Shown here: one piece after another, positions 8,454 to 17,617 of the stretch | Position numbering within the stretch: the first letter of the stretch is position 1 | Layout: every line of letters starts with the position of its first letter | Assembly (NCBI GenBank): GCA_043775075.1 | Contig: JAYVSS010000206.1 | Location: 1-32,727, forward strand | Direction: 5' to 3' | Origin: JANLQX01 sp043775075 | Lineage (GTDB): Bacteria > Actinomycetota > Acidimicrobiia > Acidimicrobiales > JANYDT01 | DNA: 32,727 nt | Notes under the pieces: generated by a model | Told to the model about the DNA's origin: nothing | Seen by the model: the letters and a program-made list of their open reading frames with translations, nothing else | Databases searched by the model: none | Translations under genes and position numbers: made by a program

Positions 8454-8801
8454 GTGGCGATATCGGATATGGACGTGGTTCGGCGACACCTCGCATTCGT
8501 ACGCGCGCAGAACACCGAGGGCATGGCGGCTGACTACGCCGACGCCGCGGTACTGCGTCGACCGGGCGCCGAGTTTGTCGGCCGCCCAGCGATCGCCGCC
8601 TATTTCCGGACCGTCGCCGATCGCCTGGGTGGGGGCGCCGTTGCCTTCGAGGATCCGACGGCGCAAGCCGACAGCACCCTGGTTGTCCGGTGGTCGATTC
8701 TGGGGGGACCGGGTTCGGGAACGCGTGGCGTCGATATGTATGTCGTCCACGGCGGCATGATTGTGGAGCAAACCGTTGTGCTTCTCGGGTCCGACTTCTG
8801 A
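8454..8801 (+). CDS. SnoaL/NTF2-like small enzyme or binding protein
   Basis: 115 residues with the cone-shaped NTF2-like fold pattern: an N-terminal helix VVRRHLAFVRAQNTEGMAADYA, then YADAAVLRRPGAEFVGRPAIAAYFRT, and closing strands ending in VDMYVVHGGMIVEQTVVLL. Relatives include SnoaL polyketide cyclases, limonene epoxide hydrolase-type proteins and steroid isomerases, but also non-enzymatic binders, so the reaction cannot be fixed. The GTG at 8454 has GGAGG at 8448-8452, only 1 nt away, which is too close; ATG 8469 may be the real start, or translation may be unusual. It is followed at 12 nt by an SDR gene and is divergent from the TrmB regulator. Confidence 0.75.
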   Translation: MAISDMDVVRRHLAFVRAQNTEGMAADYADAAVLRRPGAEFVGRPAIAAYFRTVADRLGGGAVAFEDPTAQADSTLVVRWSILGGPGSGTRGVDMYVVHGGMIVEQTVVLLGSDF

Positions 8802-8813
8802 TAGCCAAAGGAG

Positions 8814-9509
8814 ATGAGCACAAACCGACGAGTACTGGTCACCGGGGGCGGATCGGGAATCGGCGAGGCGACATGCATTGTTCTGGCCGAGCACGGATGG
8901 GATGCGATTGCCGCCGACGTGCACCCGCCAACGGGTGGCATCGCTCTCGATGTCACCGACGAAGCTGGATGGGCCGGCGTGCTTGAGCACACGGGGCCGC
9001 TCGCTGGGCTCGTGTGCAGCGCCGGGATCCGCACCCGTTCGATGATCGTGGACACCACCGTCGAGGAATTTCGTCGGCACCTCGAGGTCAATGTGGTTGG
9101 AACGTGGTTGGGCATCCGAGCCCTCCTTCGCCATCATGCGGTAGGCACGAGCGCGGCGATTGTGACCATGGCGTCGGTGAACGCCACCATCGCCGTGCCA
9201 GGACAGGCGCACTACGTGGCGTCGAAGGGGGCAATCGCCTCGTTGACGAAAGCCGCGGCGCTGGAAGGTGCACCGCTCGGGGTCCGAGCCAACTCGATCG
9301 CTCCGGGCCCCATTCGCACGCCGATGACGGCCGAACGCCTCGACGACCCGGCCCAAGTTCAATGGCTCACCACCAGAGTGGCGCTCGGCCGCGTGGGTGA
9401 GCCGCGAGAGATTGCCGAGGTCGTGCAGTTTCTGCTCTCCGATGCATCGTCGTATATGACCGGCGAGGTTCTCTACGTGGACGGCGGCTGGGCGGCAAAC
9501 GCTGTTTGA
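8814..9509 (+). CDS. SDR-family oxidoreductase
   Basis: 231 residues of a classical short-chain dehydrogenase/reductase. The nucleotide site TGGGSGIG (10-17), Ser121, and the catalytic pair Tyr134/Lys138 in YVASK are all present, followed by RANSIAPGPIRTPM and the YMTGEVLYVDGGW ending. It should use NAD(P) to interconvert an alcohol and ketone; substrate unknown. AAAGGAG abuts the ATG directly, an unusually short spacing. It sits behind the SnoaL-like gene and converges on P450 A with a 6-nt gap, so it is a plausible partner for the P450 product. Confidence 0.9.
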   Translation: MSTNRRVLVTGGGSGIGEATCIVLAEHGWDAIAADVHPPTGGIALDVTDEAGWAGVLEHTGPLAGLVCSAGIRTRSMIVDTTVEEFRRHLEVNVVGTWLGIRALLRHHAVGTSAAIVTMASVNATIAVPGQAHYVASKGAIASLTKAAALEGAPLGVRANSIAPGPIRTPMTAERLDDPAQVQWLTTRVALGRVGEPREIAEVVQFLLSDASSYMTGEVLYVDGGWAANAV

Positions 9510-9515
9510 CTCCGT

Positions 9516-10694
9516 TTACTGACTGCCGTCTCCGAGGAGCACCGGGTACAACTTGTACACCACCCTGGCCGTTGAGGTGTCCATGAGCGCCGGATGCTGC
9601 GGGTCAGGACAGACGCCATGGGCGAGCAGCGCTTGCGCCATCGTCGTGATCGAACCAAACAGGTGGGACCCGGTCGGGTCTGACTCCAGTGCCAGTCCAC
9701 CTGCCAACTCCATGCCGAGACACGCGTGCACCCCGTGCCCGAAGGTCAATCCCCAGGGCGACGCGTCGGCTGGAACCGTGCGGGCTGGATTGAAGTCCGC
9801 GGCATCGCTGCCCCAGACCGCAGGGTCCCGATTAGCCGACACCATGTCGATGATGATTCGATGTCCGGCGGCAACCGTATGTCCACCTATCACCGTGGGC
9901 GACTCGGCCACCCGGTGCGTTTCCGGGGAGGCCGGATGCAGACGCAAGGATTCGTGCACGAATCGCTGCAGCAGCATGGGGTCATCGCGCAGCGCGTCCC
10001 GATCGTCCGGATGGTCGACCAACCACGTGAACACATGATGCATCGCATGGACGAAGGCATTCGACGTGGAGTGGGAGCCGACCCACGGGAAGTACGCGAC
10101 TTCGCGAACCAGGACGTCGGGCGCAAGATCCAAGGCATCCTGATTCGCCAACAGGATGGAGAGAACGTCACGAGGGAGCTCTTCACTCCCCACCGGCAAA
10201 CGCAACCTGCGGGCGATTGACGGTTTGATGAAACGTTCGTGCACTTCGTCGAGCGCAGCAAGACCATCTGCGCGCAGAGCATCACGGTCGGTCGTGGCAT
10301 GGGCGGCGGTGGACGCGCGGGCGAGACGGTTCATCAACGCAAACACGTCATCAAAATCACCGTCGGTGATGTCGAGACCGGCGATAACGCACGCCAGCTT
10401 CATCATCGTCTGCCGCGCGAGTGGGAGGAGATCGCCGGAGCCCGACGCCAATGCGGGCGCGACCATCTCGGCAATGGTGGCCGGGATGACCTCGCGTTCG
10501 AACCAGGCAAACGTATCTCGACGAAACAGCCGGTTCTCCAATCGACGCCTCGCCCGGTGCTCATCGCCGTGAAGATTGACGATCACTCCCTCCATTAACA
10601 GCCCGGCGTCGTCATAGAGACCCTGACGCAGTTCGCGCGAACGAAACGCCTCATGCGCCTCGGCCGCCGTGCGCAACCAAATGATTTCCTCCAT
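9516..10694 (-). CDS. Cytochrome P450 A, with His in I-helix
   Basis: 392 residues from ATG 10694 (MEEIIWLRTA); the frame extends to 10781 but that sequence is not P450-like. Landmarks: ExxR at 248-251 (HESLR), the PERF-like ADFNPART segment, and the heme loop FGHGVHACLG with Cys325 as thiolate ligand. The enzyme is a soluble bacterial monooxygenase type and needs a ferredoxin; the [3Fe-4S] protein at 7188-7403 is a candidate. In the I-helix the usual A/G-G-x-D/E-T motif reads VGSHST, with His208 at the acidic position (codon 10071-10073). It is a clear paralogue of the P450 at 24377-25585, sharing the NLH-DEH-RRRLENRLFRRDT segment. Confidence 0.93.
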   Translation of the reverse strand: MEEIIWLRTAAEAHEAFRSRELRQGLYDDAGLLMEGVIVNLHGDEHRARRRLENRLFRRDTFAWFEREVIPATIAEMVAPALASGSGDLLPLARQTMMKLACVIAGLDITDGDFDDVFALMNRLARASTAAHATTDRDALRADGLAALDEVHERFIKPSIARRLRLPVGSEELPRDVLSILLANQDALDLAPDVLVREVAYFPWVGSHSTSNAFVHAMHHVFTWLVDHPDDRDALRDDPMLLQRFVHESLRLHPASPETHRVAESPTVIGGHTVAAGHRIIIDMVSANRDPAVWGSDAADFNPARTVPADASPWGLTFGHGVHACLGMELAGGLALESDPTGSHLFGSITTMAQALLAHGVCPDPQHPALMDTSTARVVYKLYPVLLGDGSQ

Positions 10695-10744
10695 ACGCAC
10701 GGGCCCTTTCCGGTTGCCTTGCGGCCGACCACACGCCAACATTT

Positions 10745-10782
10745 TTGGCCAACGTGACAAAAGCGTCGCTAGGTGGAACACT
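10745..10782. promoter_or_regulatory. Candidate promoter/operator upstream of importer operon
   Basis: The gap between P450 A and the importer lipoprotein holds a perfect TTGGCCAA palindrome (10745-10752), then GTGACA (10754-10759), which resembles a -35 element, and an AACACT-type -10 after 17 nt (10777-10782). The -10 match is weak. This is a guess from base pattern only; the palindrome could bind a local regulator. Confidence 0.25.
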
Positions 10783-10850
10783 ACGCTCTGCTGGCATTCC
10801 AGTCCGGCCGATTGCCGCAGCCGCGGCGATCATTTCTTTTTGGGGAGAAC

Positions 10851-12119
10851 ATGAAGAAAAGTCGAATCGCCTTCGCGCTCATTGCGTGCGCAGGTCTCAC
10901 CATGAGCGCCTGCTCGAAAGACAGCAAAGACACGTCCGCCGCCACTGAAGCGGTGACCGAGGCTCCAGCCACAGAAGCGGCCGCCACCGACGCCGGCACG
11001 CAGGCAGCTGCCACCGAAGCAATTACGACTGGGGCCACCGCCACCGAGGCGGCCGCCACTGAAGCAGCCACCGCAGCAATGTCTGCCACCGATCGCGTAG
11101 CGGCGTTTTCCAAGCCAGTAAGCGCGCTTCCATTCAGTGAGCCGATCGCCTCCGTGCCCACCGGGAAGAAGGTGTACTACGTGCAGTGCAGCGTGCCTGT
11201 GTGCGAAGAGATCAAAGGTGGAATTCAGGCCGCTGCGACAAAGCTCGGGTGGACATTCGAAAGCACAACCCATAAGGACACGCCGGAAACCGTGGCCGCC
11301 GCTTTCGATGCGGCGATCGCCGCCAAGGCCGATGTGGTCCTCACCAGTGGAAATCCGCGTGAATGGTTCGCCACTCAGCTGAAGACGCTCGAAGACGCCA
11401 AGGTCCCGGTGATTGCCTGGTCGATCCCAGAGCCGTACGAGCCCGGAACCGGCATCTCGGCCAACCTGTTGACCGGAGACGACTACTACTTCTATGGCGT
11501 CTTGATGGCTGACTACGCCTCGCAGAAGAGCGCCAAGAAGAACATCCTCTTCGTTGGCCTGCCAACATTCCCCGTGCTCTCGCTGGTGCAGGGCGGATTC
11601 AAAGACGAGATCGCCAAGGCGTGTCCGGATTGCAAGGTCGACACCATGGAAGTGGCGGTCACCGATCTCGGTACCAACCTTCCCGGCCAAATCGTCTCGA
11701 AGCTTCAGGCCAACAAGGACCTTGACTTCGTCGTCTATGCCTTCGGCGGAATGTTGTTTGGTGTGCCGGAGGCAATCGAATCTGCCGGTCTCATCGATCA
11801 GGCCAAGGCCATTTCGCAGGCTGGTGGTCCGCTGAACTACGGATTCATCGAAGCCGGAAAGCACCAAATGGCCGAAGTTGGTTTGGCCTCCGAACTACTC
11901 GGATGGCGCGCCGTCGATGTTGCCGCTCGTGTCCTTTCCGGCGGTGGTCCCGGCAAGTCAACACCTCCGGCCGGAGCAACGGTTGACGGGCACCCCGACA
12001 TCTTGGTGAACGGCCTTCCGTTGCAAATCATCGAAAAGGGAACGCTTGCCGATCCGACCAAGATTTGGCCGGGCGTGGACGGATTCCAGGATCAGTTCGC
12101 GAAGCTGTGGGGCAAGTAA
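10851..12119 (+). CDS. Sugar-type ABC importer substrate-binding lipoprotein
   Basis: 422 residues from ATG 10851, preceded by GGGGAGA. The signal peptide ends in the lipobox LTMSAC with Cys21, so the protein should be lipid-anchored on the outer face of the membrane. Residues about 29-80 are an Ala/Thr/Glu linker with repeated ATEA units. The rest is a type I periplasmic-binding-protein fold like the ribose/simple-sugar family (Peripla_BP_4): the strand YYVQCSVPVC, IKGGIQAAATKLGW, AKADVVLTSG, FVGLPTFPVLSLVQGGFKDEI. It is the first gene of the importer operon, 14 nt before the ATPase. The ligand is not predictable; it may be a sugar, a nucleoside or a heterocycle. Confidence 0.9.
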   Translation: MKKSRIAFALIACAGLTMSACSKDSKDTSAATEAVTEAPATEAAATDAGTQAAATEAITTGATATEAAATEAATAAMSATDRVAAFSKPVSALPFSEPIASVPTGKKVYYVQCSVPVCEEIKGGIQAAATKLGWTFESTTHKDTPETVAAAFDAAIAAKADVVLTSGNPREWFATQLKTLEDAKVPVIAWSIPEPYEPGTGISANLLTGDDYYFYGVLMADYASQKSAKKNILFVGLPTFPVLSLVQGGFKDEIAKACPDCKVDTMEVAVTDLGTNLPGQIVSKLQANKDLDFVVYAFGGMLFGVPEAIESAGLIDQAKAISQAGGPLNYGFIEAGKHQMAEVGLASELLGWRAVDVAARVLSGGGPGKSTPPAGATVDGHPDILVNGLPLQIIEKGTLADPTKIWPGVDGFQDQFAKLWGK

Positions 12120-12133
12120 CACAAGTTCCCCTG

Positions 12134-13867
12134 ATGGGCACCGGGGAGTCGACACTGTCGGCTCCCCGGACTGCTCCGCTCCTGGTGGTCGACGGGCTGT
12201 CCAAGACCTACCCGGGACAGGTCGCCCTTGCTCACGCCAATCTGGTGGTGCGGCGAGGCGAAGTGCATGCCATTGTTGGGCAAAACGGTTCGGGCAAATC
12301 GACGCTGATCAAACTCCTCGGGGGATACGTCAAAGCCGATCGCGGCGGACGGGTGATGTTTGCTGGCGAACCAATTGATTTATGGTCGGCGTCGCCCGAA
12401 CAACGTCGACGCATCCGGATCGTGCACCAAGACCTGGGGCTGGTCCCCTCCCTTTCGACGATCGAAAACCTTGGACTTGGCCGCGGATGGTCCACCGGTT
12501 TCGGCGGGCACATCAGGTGGTCGTCAGAAGCGGAGCGAGCGCAGGCGGAGTTGTTGCGCTTCGGTCTCGCCCCCGACGTTCGTCAACCGGTCGCCACGCT
12601 CAGCGCAGCCGAGCGAGCCGCCATCGCGATCGTACGCGCGCTTCGTGATTGGCGGACCGACGAACCGGGACTATTGATTCTCGACGAGCCCACAGCCTCA
12701 CTCAATCGCAACGAAGTCGACGCCCTGTTTCGCGAGGTCACGCGCATCGCCGCCGAAGGGAGCGGCGTCATCTTCGTCAGCCACATTCTCGAGGAAGTCC
12801 TGCAGCTGGCCGATCGAGTCACCGTTCTGCGAGACGGGATCGTCGTTGCCGCCGGGATCCCCGTCGGCGACCTGACCCAAGCATCGCTGGTCGAGTTCAT
12901 CGTTGGTCGATCCATCGGAACCCTCTATGTGGAGCGGGAGACAACACAGTTCACCCACCCCACCCTCGAGGTCGAAGGCGTAAGCGGGATCACCTTGCGA
13001 GGGTTGTCGATGCGCGTGCATGAAGGCGAAGTCGTCGGGATCGCCGGACTTGTCGGTTCGGGGCGCGACGAACTGTGCGGGTGCATTTACGGCGCCACGC
13101 CCCGTTTCGCCGGCAAGGTTCTCGTGAACAAGCGCAAGGTTTTCGCTACACCACGGGAATCCGTACTCGCTGGAATGGCGTTCGTGCCTGCTGATCGGAA
13201 AACTCTGGGGCTCATTCCGGAGGATCGTCTCGTGGAGCACCTCCCGCTTCCCCGGTACGGTCCGTTGCAGTCACGCGGCCGGTTGCTCCATCGATCGGTG
13301 AAATCCGAGGTGACGGACTGGGTGGCGCGCCTCGATGTACAACCGCCCAACATCGGCCGGCGAATGGAGAAGTTTTCCGGCGGCAATCAGCAGAAGGCCG
13401 TCCTTGCTCGCTGGCTCCGAACGGAGCCCAGGGTGCTCCTCCTCGACGAACCAACGCAGGGCGTCGACGTCGGGGCAAAGTCATCGATCTACCGCACCAT
13501 CTCCGACGTGGTGGCCTCGGGAGTCGCCGTGGTGCTCTCATCCAGCGACGCTGAAGAACTGGTCAACACCTGCGATCGGGTGCTCGTCTTTCGAGGCGGA
13601 ATGCTCGCCGCAGAAATTTCCGGCGCTGACCTGACCGAGGAACGAGTAGTGGCCGAAACGCTGGGCTCCACCTCGAATCGCAAAGCTACGCGCGTCCGTC
13701 GACGCACCGTGGCTACGGTGATCCGCGTCGATCAAGATATTGCCACCGACGCGTTCATCAATGCGGCGTTACCCGACCCCATCGAGCAAGCTGAACCGGT
13801 TATGGAACGCAGCGGGCGGTTGGCGGCGTGGACAAGGAATGCACTCGCCCGTTGGAGGCGACGATGA
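12134..13867 (+). CDS. Sugar-type ABC importer double ATPase subunit
   Basis: 577 residues with two nucleotide-binding domains, as in RbsA/MglA. Domain 1 has Walker A GQNGSGKST (49-57), a variant signature LSAAE (156-160), Walker B LILDEPTASL and switch His in VSHILEE. Domain 2 has the degenerate P-loop GLVGSGRDEL without Lys, signature FSGGNQQ (414-420), LLLDEPTQGVDVG and Ser in place of the switch His, all normal for this class. ATG 12134 is chosen because family similarity begins there, but no clear ribosome-binding site precedes it. A C-terminal extension of about 65 residues (512-577, rich in Arg) goes beyond the usual domain end. The stop overlaps the permease ATG by 4 bp. Confidence 0.92.
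   Translation: MGTGESTLSAPRTAPLLVVDGLSKTYPGQVALAHANLVVRRGEVHAIVGQNGSGKSTLIKLLGGYVKADRGGRVMFAGEPIDLWSASPEQRRRIRIVHQDLGLVPSLSTIENLGLGRGWSTGFGGHIRWSSEAERAQAELLRFGLAPDVRQPVATLSAAERAAIAIVRALRDWRTDEPGLLILDEPTASLNRNEVDALFREVTRIAAEGSGVIFVSHILEEVLQLADRVTVLRDGIVVAAGIPVGDLTQASLVEFIVGRSIGTLYVERETTQFTHPTLEVEGVSGITLRGLSMRVHEGEVVGIAGLVGSGRDELCGCIYGATPRFAGKVLVNKRKVFATPRESVLAGMAFVPADRKTLGLIPEDRLVEHLPLPRYGPLQSRGRLLHRSVKSEVTDWVARLDVQPPNIGRRMEKFSGGNQQKAVLARWLRTEPRVLLLDEPTQGVDVGAKSSIYRTISDVVASGVAVVLSSSDAEELVNTCDRVLVFRGGMLAAEISGADLTEERVVAETLGSTSNRKATRVRRRTVATVIRVDQDIATDAFINAALPDPIEQAEPVMERSGRLAAWTRNALARWRRR
13854..13858 (+). promoter_or_regulatory. Ribosome-binding site deciding the permease start
   Basis: GGAGG lies 5 nt before ATG 13864, an ideal spacing. 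It favours 13864 over the in-frame GTG at 13828 and fits coupling to the upstream ATPase gene. Confidence 0.75.
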
Positions 13868-15210
13868 GCGCGCTGCGCACGCCCAAAGCTTTGCGCGAAG
13901 CAAAGACATACCTGCACGCCCGGCGTATTGAGCTGTCCACTCGCAACGATCCGACGAAGCGCACGATCGACGTTGATCCCGTCACCGGAGACGTACTGGC
14001 CCGACCATCGCTCGACAAGCATTGGCTCACCCGGCGCCCTGTCATGAAGATGCAACACACCGAGCCAACGGAGCGCATCGACTCGCGCTTTGAAACCCGC
14101 CGATCACCGTTCAAGTGGCACAAGCTCCATCCCCGCAACATCGGAGTTATCTACCTCTACGCGCTTAGTTGGTTGGTCTTCATGGTCTGGATTCCAGACA
14201 CCTGGACCACATGGCTCACCCACCGTTCGGTCCTGAACCAACAGGCGATCCTGATGATCGTGGCCCTCGGGCTTCTTGTTCCATTGGCCGCAGGCGTATT
14301 TGACCTTTCCATTGGAGCCACGGTCTCGACGTCGGCGATCGTGGTGAGCTGGGCGCTCGTACGGAGGCATTGGCCGATCCCGGTGGGCGTCGGTCTGGCC
14401 ATCGCCGCGGGAGTACTCATAGGCGCGCTGAATGGTTTTCTGGTGGTGAAGATCAAGATCGATTCGTTCATCGCCACCCTCGGGACGAGTTCGATCTTCA
14501 CCGCGTTTGCCGTCTGGCTCTCGAAGAACCAGTCGATTCTCGGGTTCAGCGATTCGTTCAAGAGACTGTCAAAAGAGTTGGCATTCGGCGTGAACAAGAC
14601 CGTGCTTTATGCGTTCATCGTCGCCATCATCGGTTGGTACGTGCTTGAGCATACGGCCCTTGGTCGGTACCTCTTCAGTACCGGGGGAGGGCGCGAGGCT
14701 TCGCGTTTGGCTGGCGTGCAGGTTGACCGGTACACGTGGGGAGCGCTGATGACGTCGGCGTTTGCGTCGTCGATCGCCGGGGTGTTGTTAGCTTCGCAGT
14801 TTGGCTCGACCCAGGCGCAGTCCGGCACTCCCTATCTCCTCCCGGCTTTCGCCGCCGCATTCCTCGGCGCCACGCAATTCAAGCGTCGATTCAACGTGTG
14901 GGGAACGGTCCTCGCCGTCTTTGTATTGCAGAGCGGGGTGAAAGGTTTGCAACTCGCTGGCGTGGCGCAAACGTGGGTGGAGAGCCTGTTCTTTGGAGTG
15001 GCTCTCATTGCTGCCGTGGGATTCTCGTCGTATCGCAAGAAAGTGCACGGAGGCGAGCGCCGGTGGTGGCGTCGGGAGGAGAGCGGCCCGGAGTTCTTCC
15101 TCGGGCGCATCCTCCGTTGGGGAACACCACGCACCGAACAGTCGAAGGCCAACGCCGAGCAGTGGTGGTTCGATCCCGAAGACAAGGAAGGGAATCATCT
15201 CAAGCCATGA
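13864..15210 (+). CDS. Sugar-type ABC importer permease with long N-terminal tail
   Basis: 448 residues. The core is the BPD_transp_2 permease of simple-sugar importers, with the conserved VFDLSIGATVSTSAIV region (145-160) and several hydrophobic helices from about residue 93 to 390. It forms the membrane channel with the preceding ATPase. Two features are unusual: a hydrophilic, basic N-terminal region of about 90 residues before the first helix, and a charged, Trp-rich C-terminal tail of about 60 residues. Both are predicted cytoplasmic. Family members usually have far shorter tails. The GGAGG site and the ATGA overlap support the start. A 58-nt gap leads to the molybdenum hydroxylase genes. 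Confidence 0.9.
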   Translation: MSALRTPKALREAKTYLHARRIELSTRNDPTKRTIDVDPVTGDVLARPSLDKHWLTRRPVMKMQHTEPTERIDSRFETRRSPFKWHKLHPRNIGVIYLYALSWLVFMVWIPDTWTTWLTHRSVLNQQAILMIVALGLLVPLAAGVFDLSIGATVSTSAIVVSWALVRRHWPIPVGVGLAIAAGVLIGALNGFLVVKIKIDSFIATLGTSSIFTAFAVWLSKNQSILGFSDSFKRLSKELAFGVNKTVLYAFIVAIIGWYVLEHTALGRYLFSTGGGREASRLAGVQVDRYTWGALMTSAFASSIAGVLLASQFGSTQAQSGTPYLLPAFAAAFLGATQFKRRFNVWGTVLAVFVLQSGVKGLQLAGVAQTWVESLFFGVALIAAVGFSSYRKKVHGGERRWWRREESGPEFFLGRILRWGTPRTEQSKANAEQWWFDPEDKEGNHLKP

Positions 15211-15268
15211 ATAGTTTTTCTATGACCACGGACCATGTGCGTGCTGACTATTTCGTCGAGGTCTCCGG

Positions 15269-17617
15269 ATGAGCCTCGTTGGTGCGCGCGTTCTGCGCAA
15301 GGAGGATCCGAAATTGTTGGCCGGGAGAGGGACCTTTGTGGACGACATTTCGCCCACAGGAACGGTGTTTGCCAGCTTCGTCGGATCGCCGCATGCTCAC
15401 GCCATGATTCTGGCCATCGACGTCCGTCGCGCCCTTGCCATGCCCGGGGTCCTTGGGGTGTGGACGGCCGCCGACTTCACCGAGTATCCCGACCTCCCCG
15501 GGGGTCTGCCGGACTTTGAACGGCCAGCCCTCGCCACGGACCGGGTCCGCTTCGTTGGGGAGCCAGTGGCCGTGGTCGTGGCTGAGGACCGCTATCTCTG
15601 TGCCGACGCTGTGGCCGCGATCGAGGTCGAGTACGACGTTCTTCGCGCCGCTGTCACCATCGACACCGCAACTGCGCTCGATGCCCCGTTGCTGTTTCCT
15701 CACCACCGTTCGAATGCCATCACCTCAGTGCCAATGCTCGACGATGGAGAACGCGAACTCAAACGGTCCGCCGGTCGGGCCCATTTGCATATCGTGAATC
15801 AACGGTGCGCCGCCGTGCCCATCGAACCCATTGCCGTGCTGGCGGATTGGAGTCCGAGCAGCTTGACGGTATGGGCCACGTTCCAGGCACCCCATCACCT
15901 CCGCAACTACTTGGCAATCTGGCTTGACCAACCGCAGAACCTGTGTCGAGTCATTGCCCCGGACGTGGGCGGTGGCTTCGGCGCGAAGATCGTGTGGTAC
16001 CCCGAGTTCTTCATTGCCCCGCTGCTCTCGAAATGGACAGGGCGCCCAGTAAAGTTCGCGCAAACGCGCTCCGAAGCAATGCAGCAGATGACCCACGGCC
16101 GAGGCCAGGTGCACGATGTCGACGTGGGCTACGAAAATGACGGCCGAATCAACGTGCTGCGCCTCGTCGTAACCCAAGACTTGGGGGCTTACGCCGACCC
16201 CACCGGCCTCGGCCTTCCCGTGCTCACAACGTGGATGGCGGCCGGTTGTTACAACATCGACAAGGTCGTCACCGGATTCCGCACGGTCGCCACCAACACC
16301 ACTCCGATTGCCGCCTATCGCGGGGCTGGTCGGCCCGAGGCGGCTTACACCATTGAGCGAATTATTGATCTCATTGGCCGTCGGACCGGTCTCGATCCCG
16401 CGGAAGTTCGTCGGCGTAACTTCATCAAACCAAACCAGTTTCCCTACAAAACTCACAACGACGCAGTGGTGTACGACTCGGGCGATTTTCCAAGCGCGCT
16501 TACTGAATGCCTTCGACTCCTTGACTACGACACGGTGCGGGCCCGCCAATCCGAGGCGCGCAACGATCCGTCGGCCCCACTGATCGGCATCGGTCTTTCC
16601 GCATGGCTGGAGATCGCCGGGTTCGGACCGAATGGCTCACTCGAAGGGTTCGGCCACCTGGCGTCGTGGGAGTCAACGCAAGTACGCATACAACCTGACG
16701 GATCGGCGATTCTTTACGTTGGATCGTCGCCCCATGGGCAGGGTCACGAAACGACGTTCGCTCAGATTGCGTCGGACGAACTCGGCATCAGCTTCGAACG
16801 GATCACCGTGGTCCACGGCGACACCGAAACGGTCCTGCAGGGCATCGGCACCATGGGAAGCCGGGGCGTGCCGACTGCGGGCTCGGCCGTCAAGGTGGCG
16901 AGTGCGCGGGTACTCGACAAAGCCAAACGCATCGCCGCCCATCTGCTGGAAGCAGCGGAGGAGGATCTTGAAGTGGCCGACAACGCTTTCCGCGTGCGCG
17001 GGACTCCGGGCAAGACAGTGAGCTGGGGCGACGTCGGGCTGGCGAGCTTTCAACCACTTCGCCTTCCACCAGAGTTGCTGGCTGGCTCGCTGGAAGAGCG
17101 CCTTTTTCAGGAGTCACCGAACTTCTCGTATCCGTCGGGGGTGTACGGCTGTGTCGTCTCGGTCGATCGCCGCACCGGCAAGACAACCATCGAGAAGATG
17201 GTGCTGATCGACGACTGCGGCACGGTCATCAATCCCCTTCTGGCCGAGGGTCAGGTGCATGGCGGCGTGGCCCAGGGCATCGCCCAAGCGCTGTACGAAG
17301 AAATGGCCTACGACCCCGAGAGCGGGCAACCGCTCACGGCGAGCATGTTGGACTACCTCATTCCGTCGGCTCCAGATTTGCCGGAATACACCGCCGGGCG
17401 CATCACCACGCTGTGCCCCAACAATCCGCTTGGAGCGAAGGGCATCGGGGAGTCCGGCGCCGTGGGGGCGCCGGCGTCGGTGGTCAACGCCGTGATCGAC
17501 GCGCTTGCGCCATTCGGGGTGGAGCACCTCGATATGCCGCTACTTCCCGAGAAGGTTTGGCGGGCCATGCAGCCATCAGCTGCTTCCGCCCCGGCATCGA
17601 CCGGAGTGAAGTCATGA
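15269..17617 (+). CDS. Form-II CoxL-like molybdenum hydroxylase large subunit
   Basis: 782 residues of the xanthine dehydrogenase/CO dehydrogenase large-subunit family, which binds the molybdopterin-cytosine-type cofactor. Landmarks: GGGFGAK (234-240), the active-site loop AYRGAGR (349-355) and the catalytic Glu728 in KGIGESGAVG. AYRGAGR is the form-II signature; true CO-oxidising form-I enzymes carry AYxCSFR, so CO oxidation is unlikely and hydroxylation of an aldehyde, purine or N-heteroaromatic is more probable. It is the first of three subunit genes, with an ATGA overlap to the iron-sulphur subunit. Only 58 nt separate it from the importer permease, so co-transcription is likely. Confidence 0.92.
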   Translation: MSLVGARVLRKEDPKLLAGRGTFVDDISPTGTVFASFVGSPHAHAMILAIDVRRALAMPGVLGVWTAADFTEYPDLPGGLPDFERPALATDRVRFVGEPVAVVVAEDRYLCADAVAAIEVEYDVLRAAVTIDTATALDAPLLFPHHRSNAITSVPMLDDGERELKRSAGRAHLHIVNQRCAAVPIEPIAVLADWSPSSLTVWATFQAPHHLRNYLAIWLDQPQNLCRVIAPDVGGGFGAKIVWYPEFFIAPLLSKWTGRPVKFAQTRSEAMQQMTHGRGQVHDVDVGYENDGRINVLRLVVTQDLGAYADPTGLGLPVLTTWMAAGCYNIDKVVTGFRTVATNTTPIAAYRGAGRPEAAYTIERIIDLIGRRTGLDPAEVRRRNFIKPNQFPYKTHNDAVVYDSGDFPSALTECLRLLDYDTVRARQSEARNDPSAPLIGIGLSAWLEIAGFGPNGSLEGFGHLASWESTQVRIQPDGSAILYVGSSPHGQGHETTFAQIASDELGISFERITVVHGDTETVLQGIGTMGSRGVPTAGSAVKVASARVLDKAKRIAAHLLEAAEEDLEVADNAFRVRGTPGKTVSWGDVGLASFQPLRLPPELLAGSLEERLFQESPNFSYPSGVYGCVVSVDRRTGKTTIEKMVLIDDCGTVINPLLAEGQVHGGVAQGIAQALYEEMAYDPESGQPLTASMLDYLIPSAPDLPEYTAGRITTLCPNNPLGAKGIGESGAVGAPASVVNAVIDALAPFGVEHLDMPLLPEKVWRAMQPSAASAPASTGVKS

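Noticed and set aside
8304..9362. A 352-codon minus-strand frame
   Set aside because: It covers the divergent TrmB promoter and is antisense to the SnoaL-like and SDR genes; no family features.
10930..11090. A tandem DNA repeat or CRISPR-like array
   Set aside because: The repeats are in-frame codons for an Ala/Thr/Glu linker, uneven in length, with no spacer structure.
10830..11867. A 345-codon minus-strand frame rich in Gly
   Set aside because: It is the mirror of the Ala/Thr linker and binding protein; the Gly-rich composition is a by-product of that repeat.
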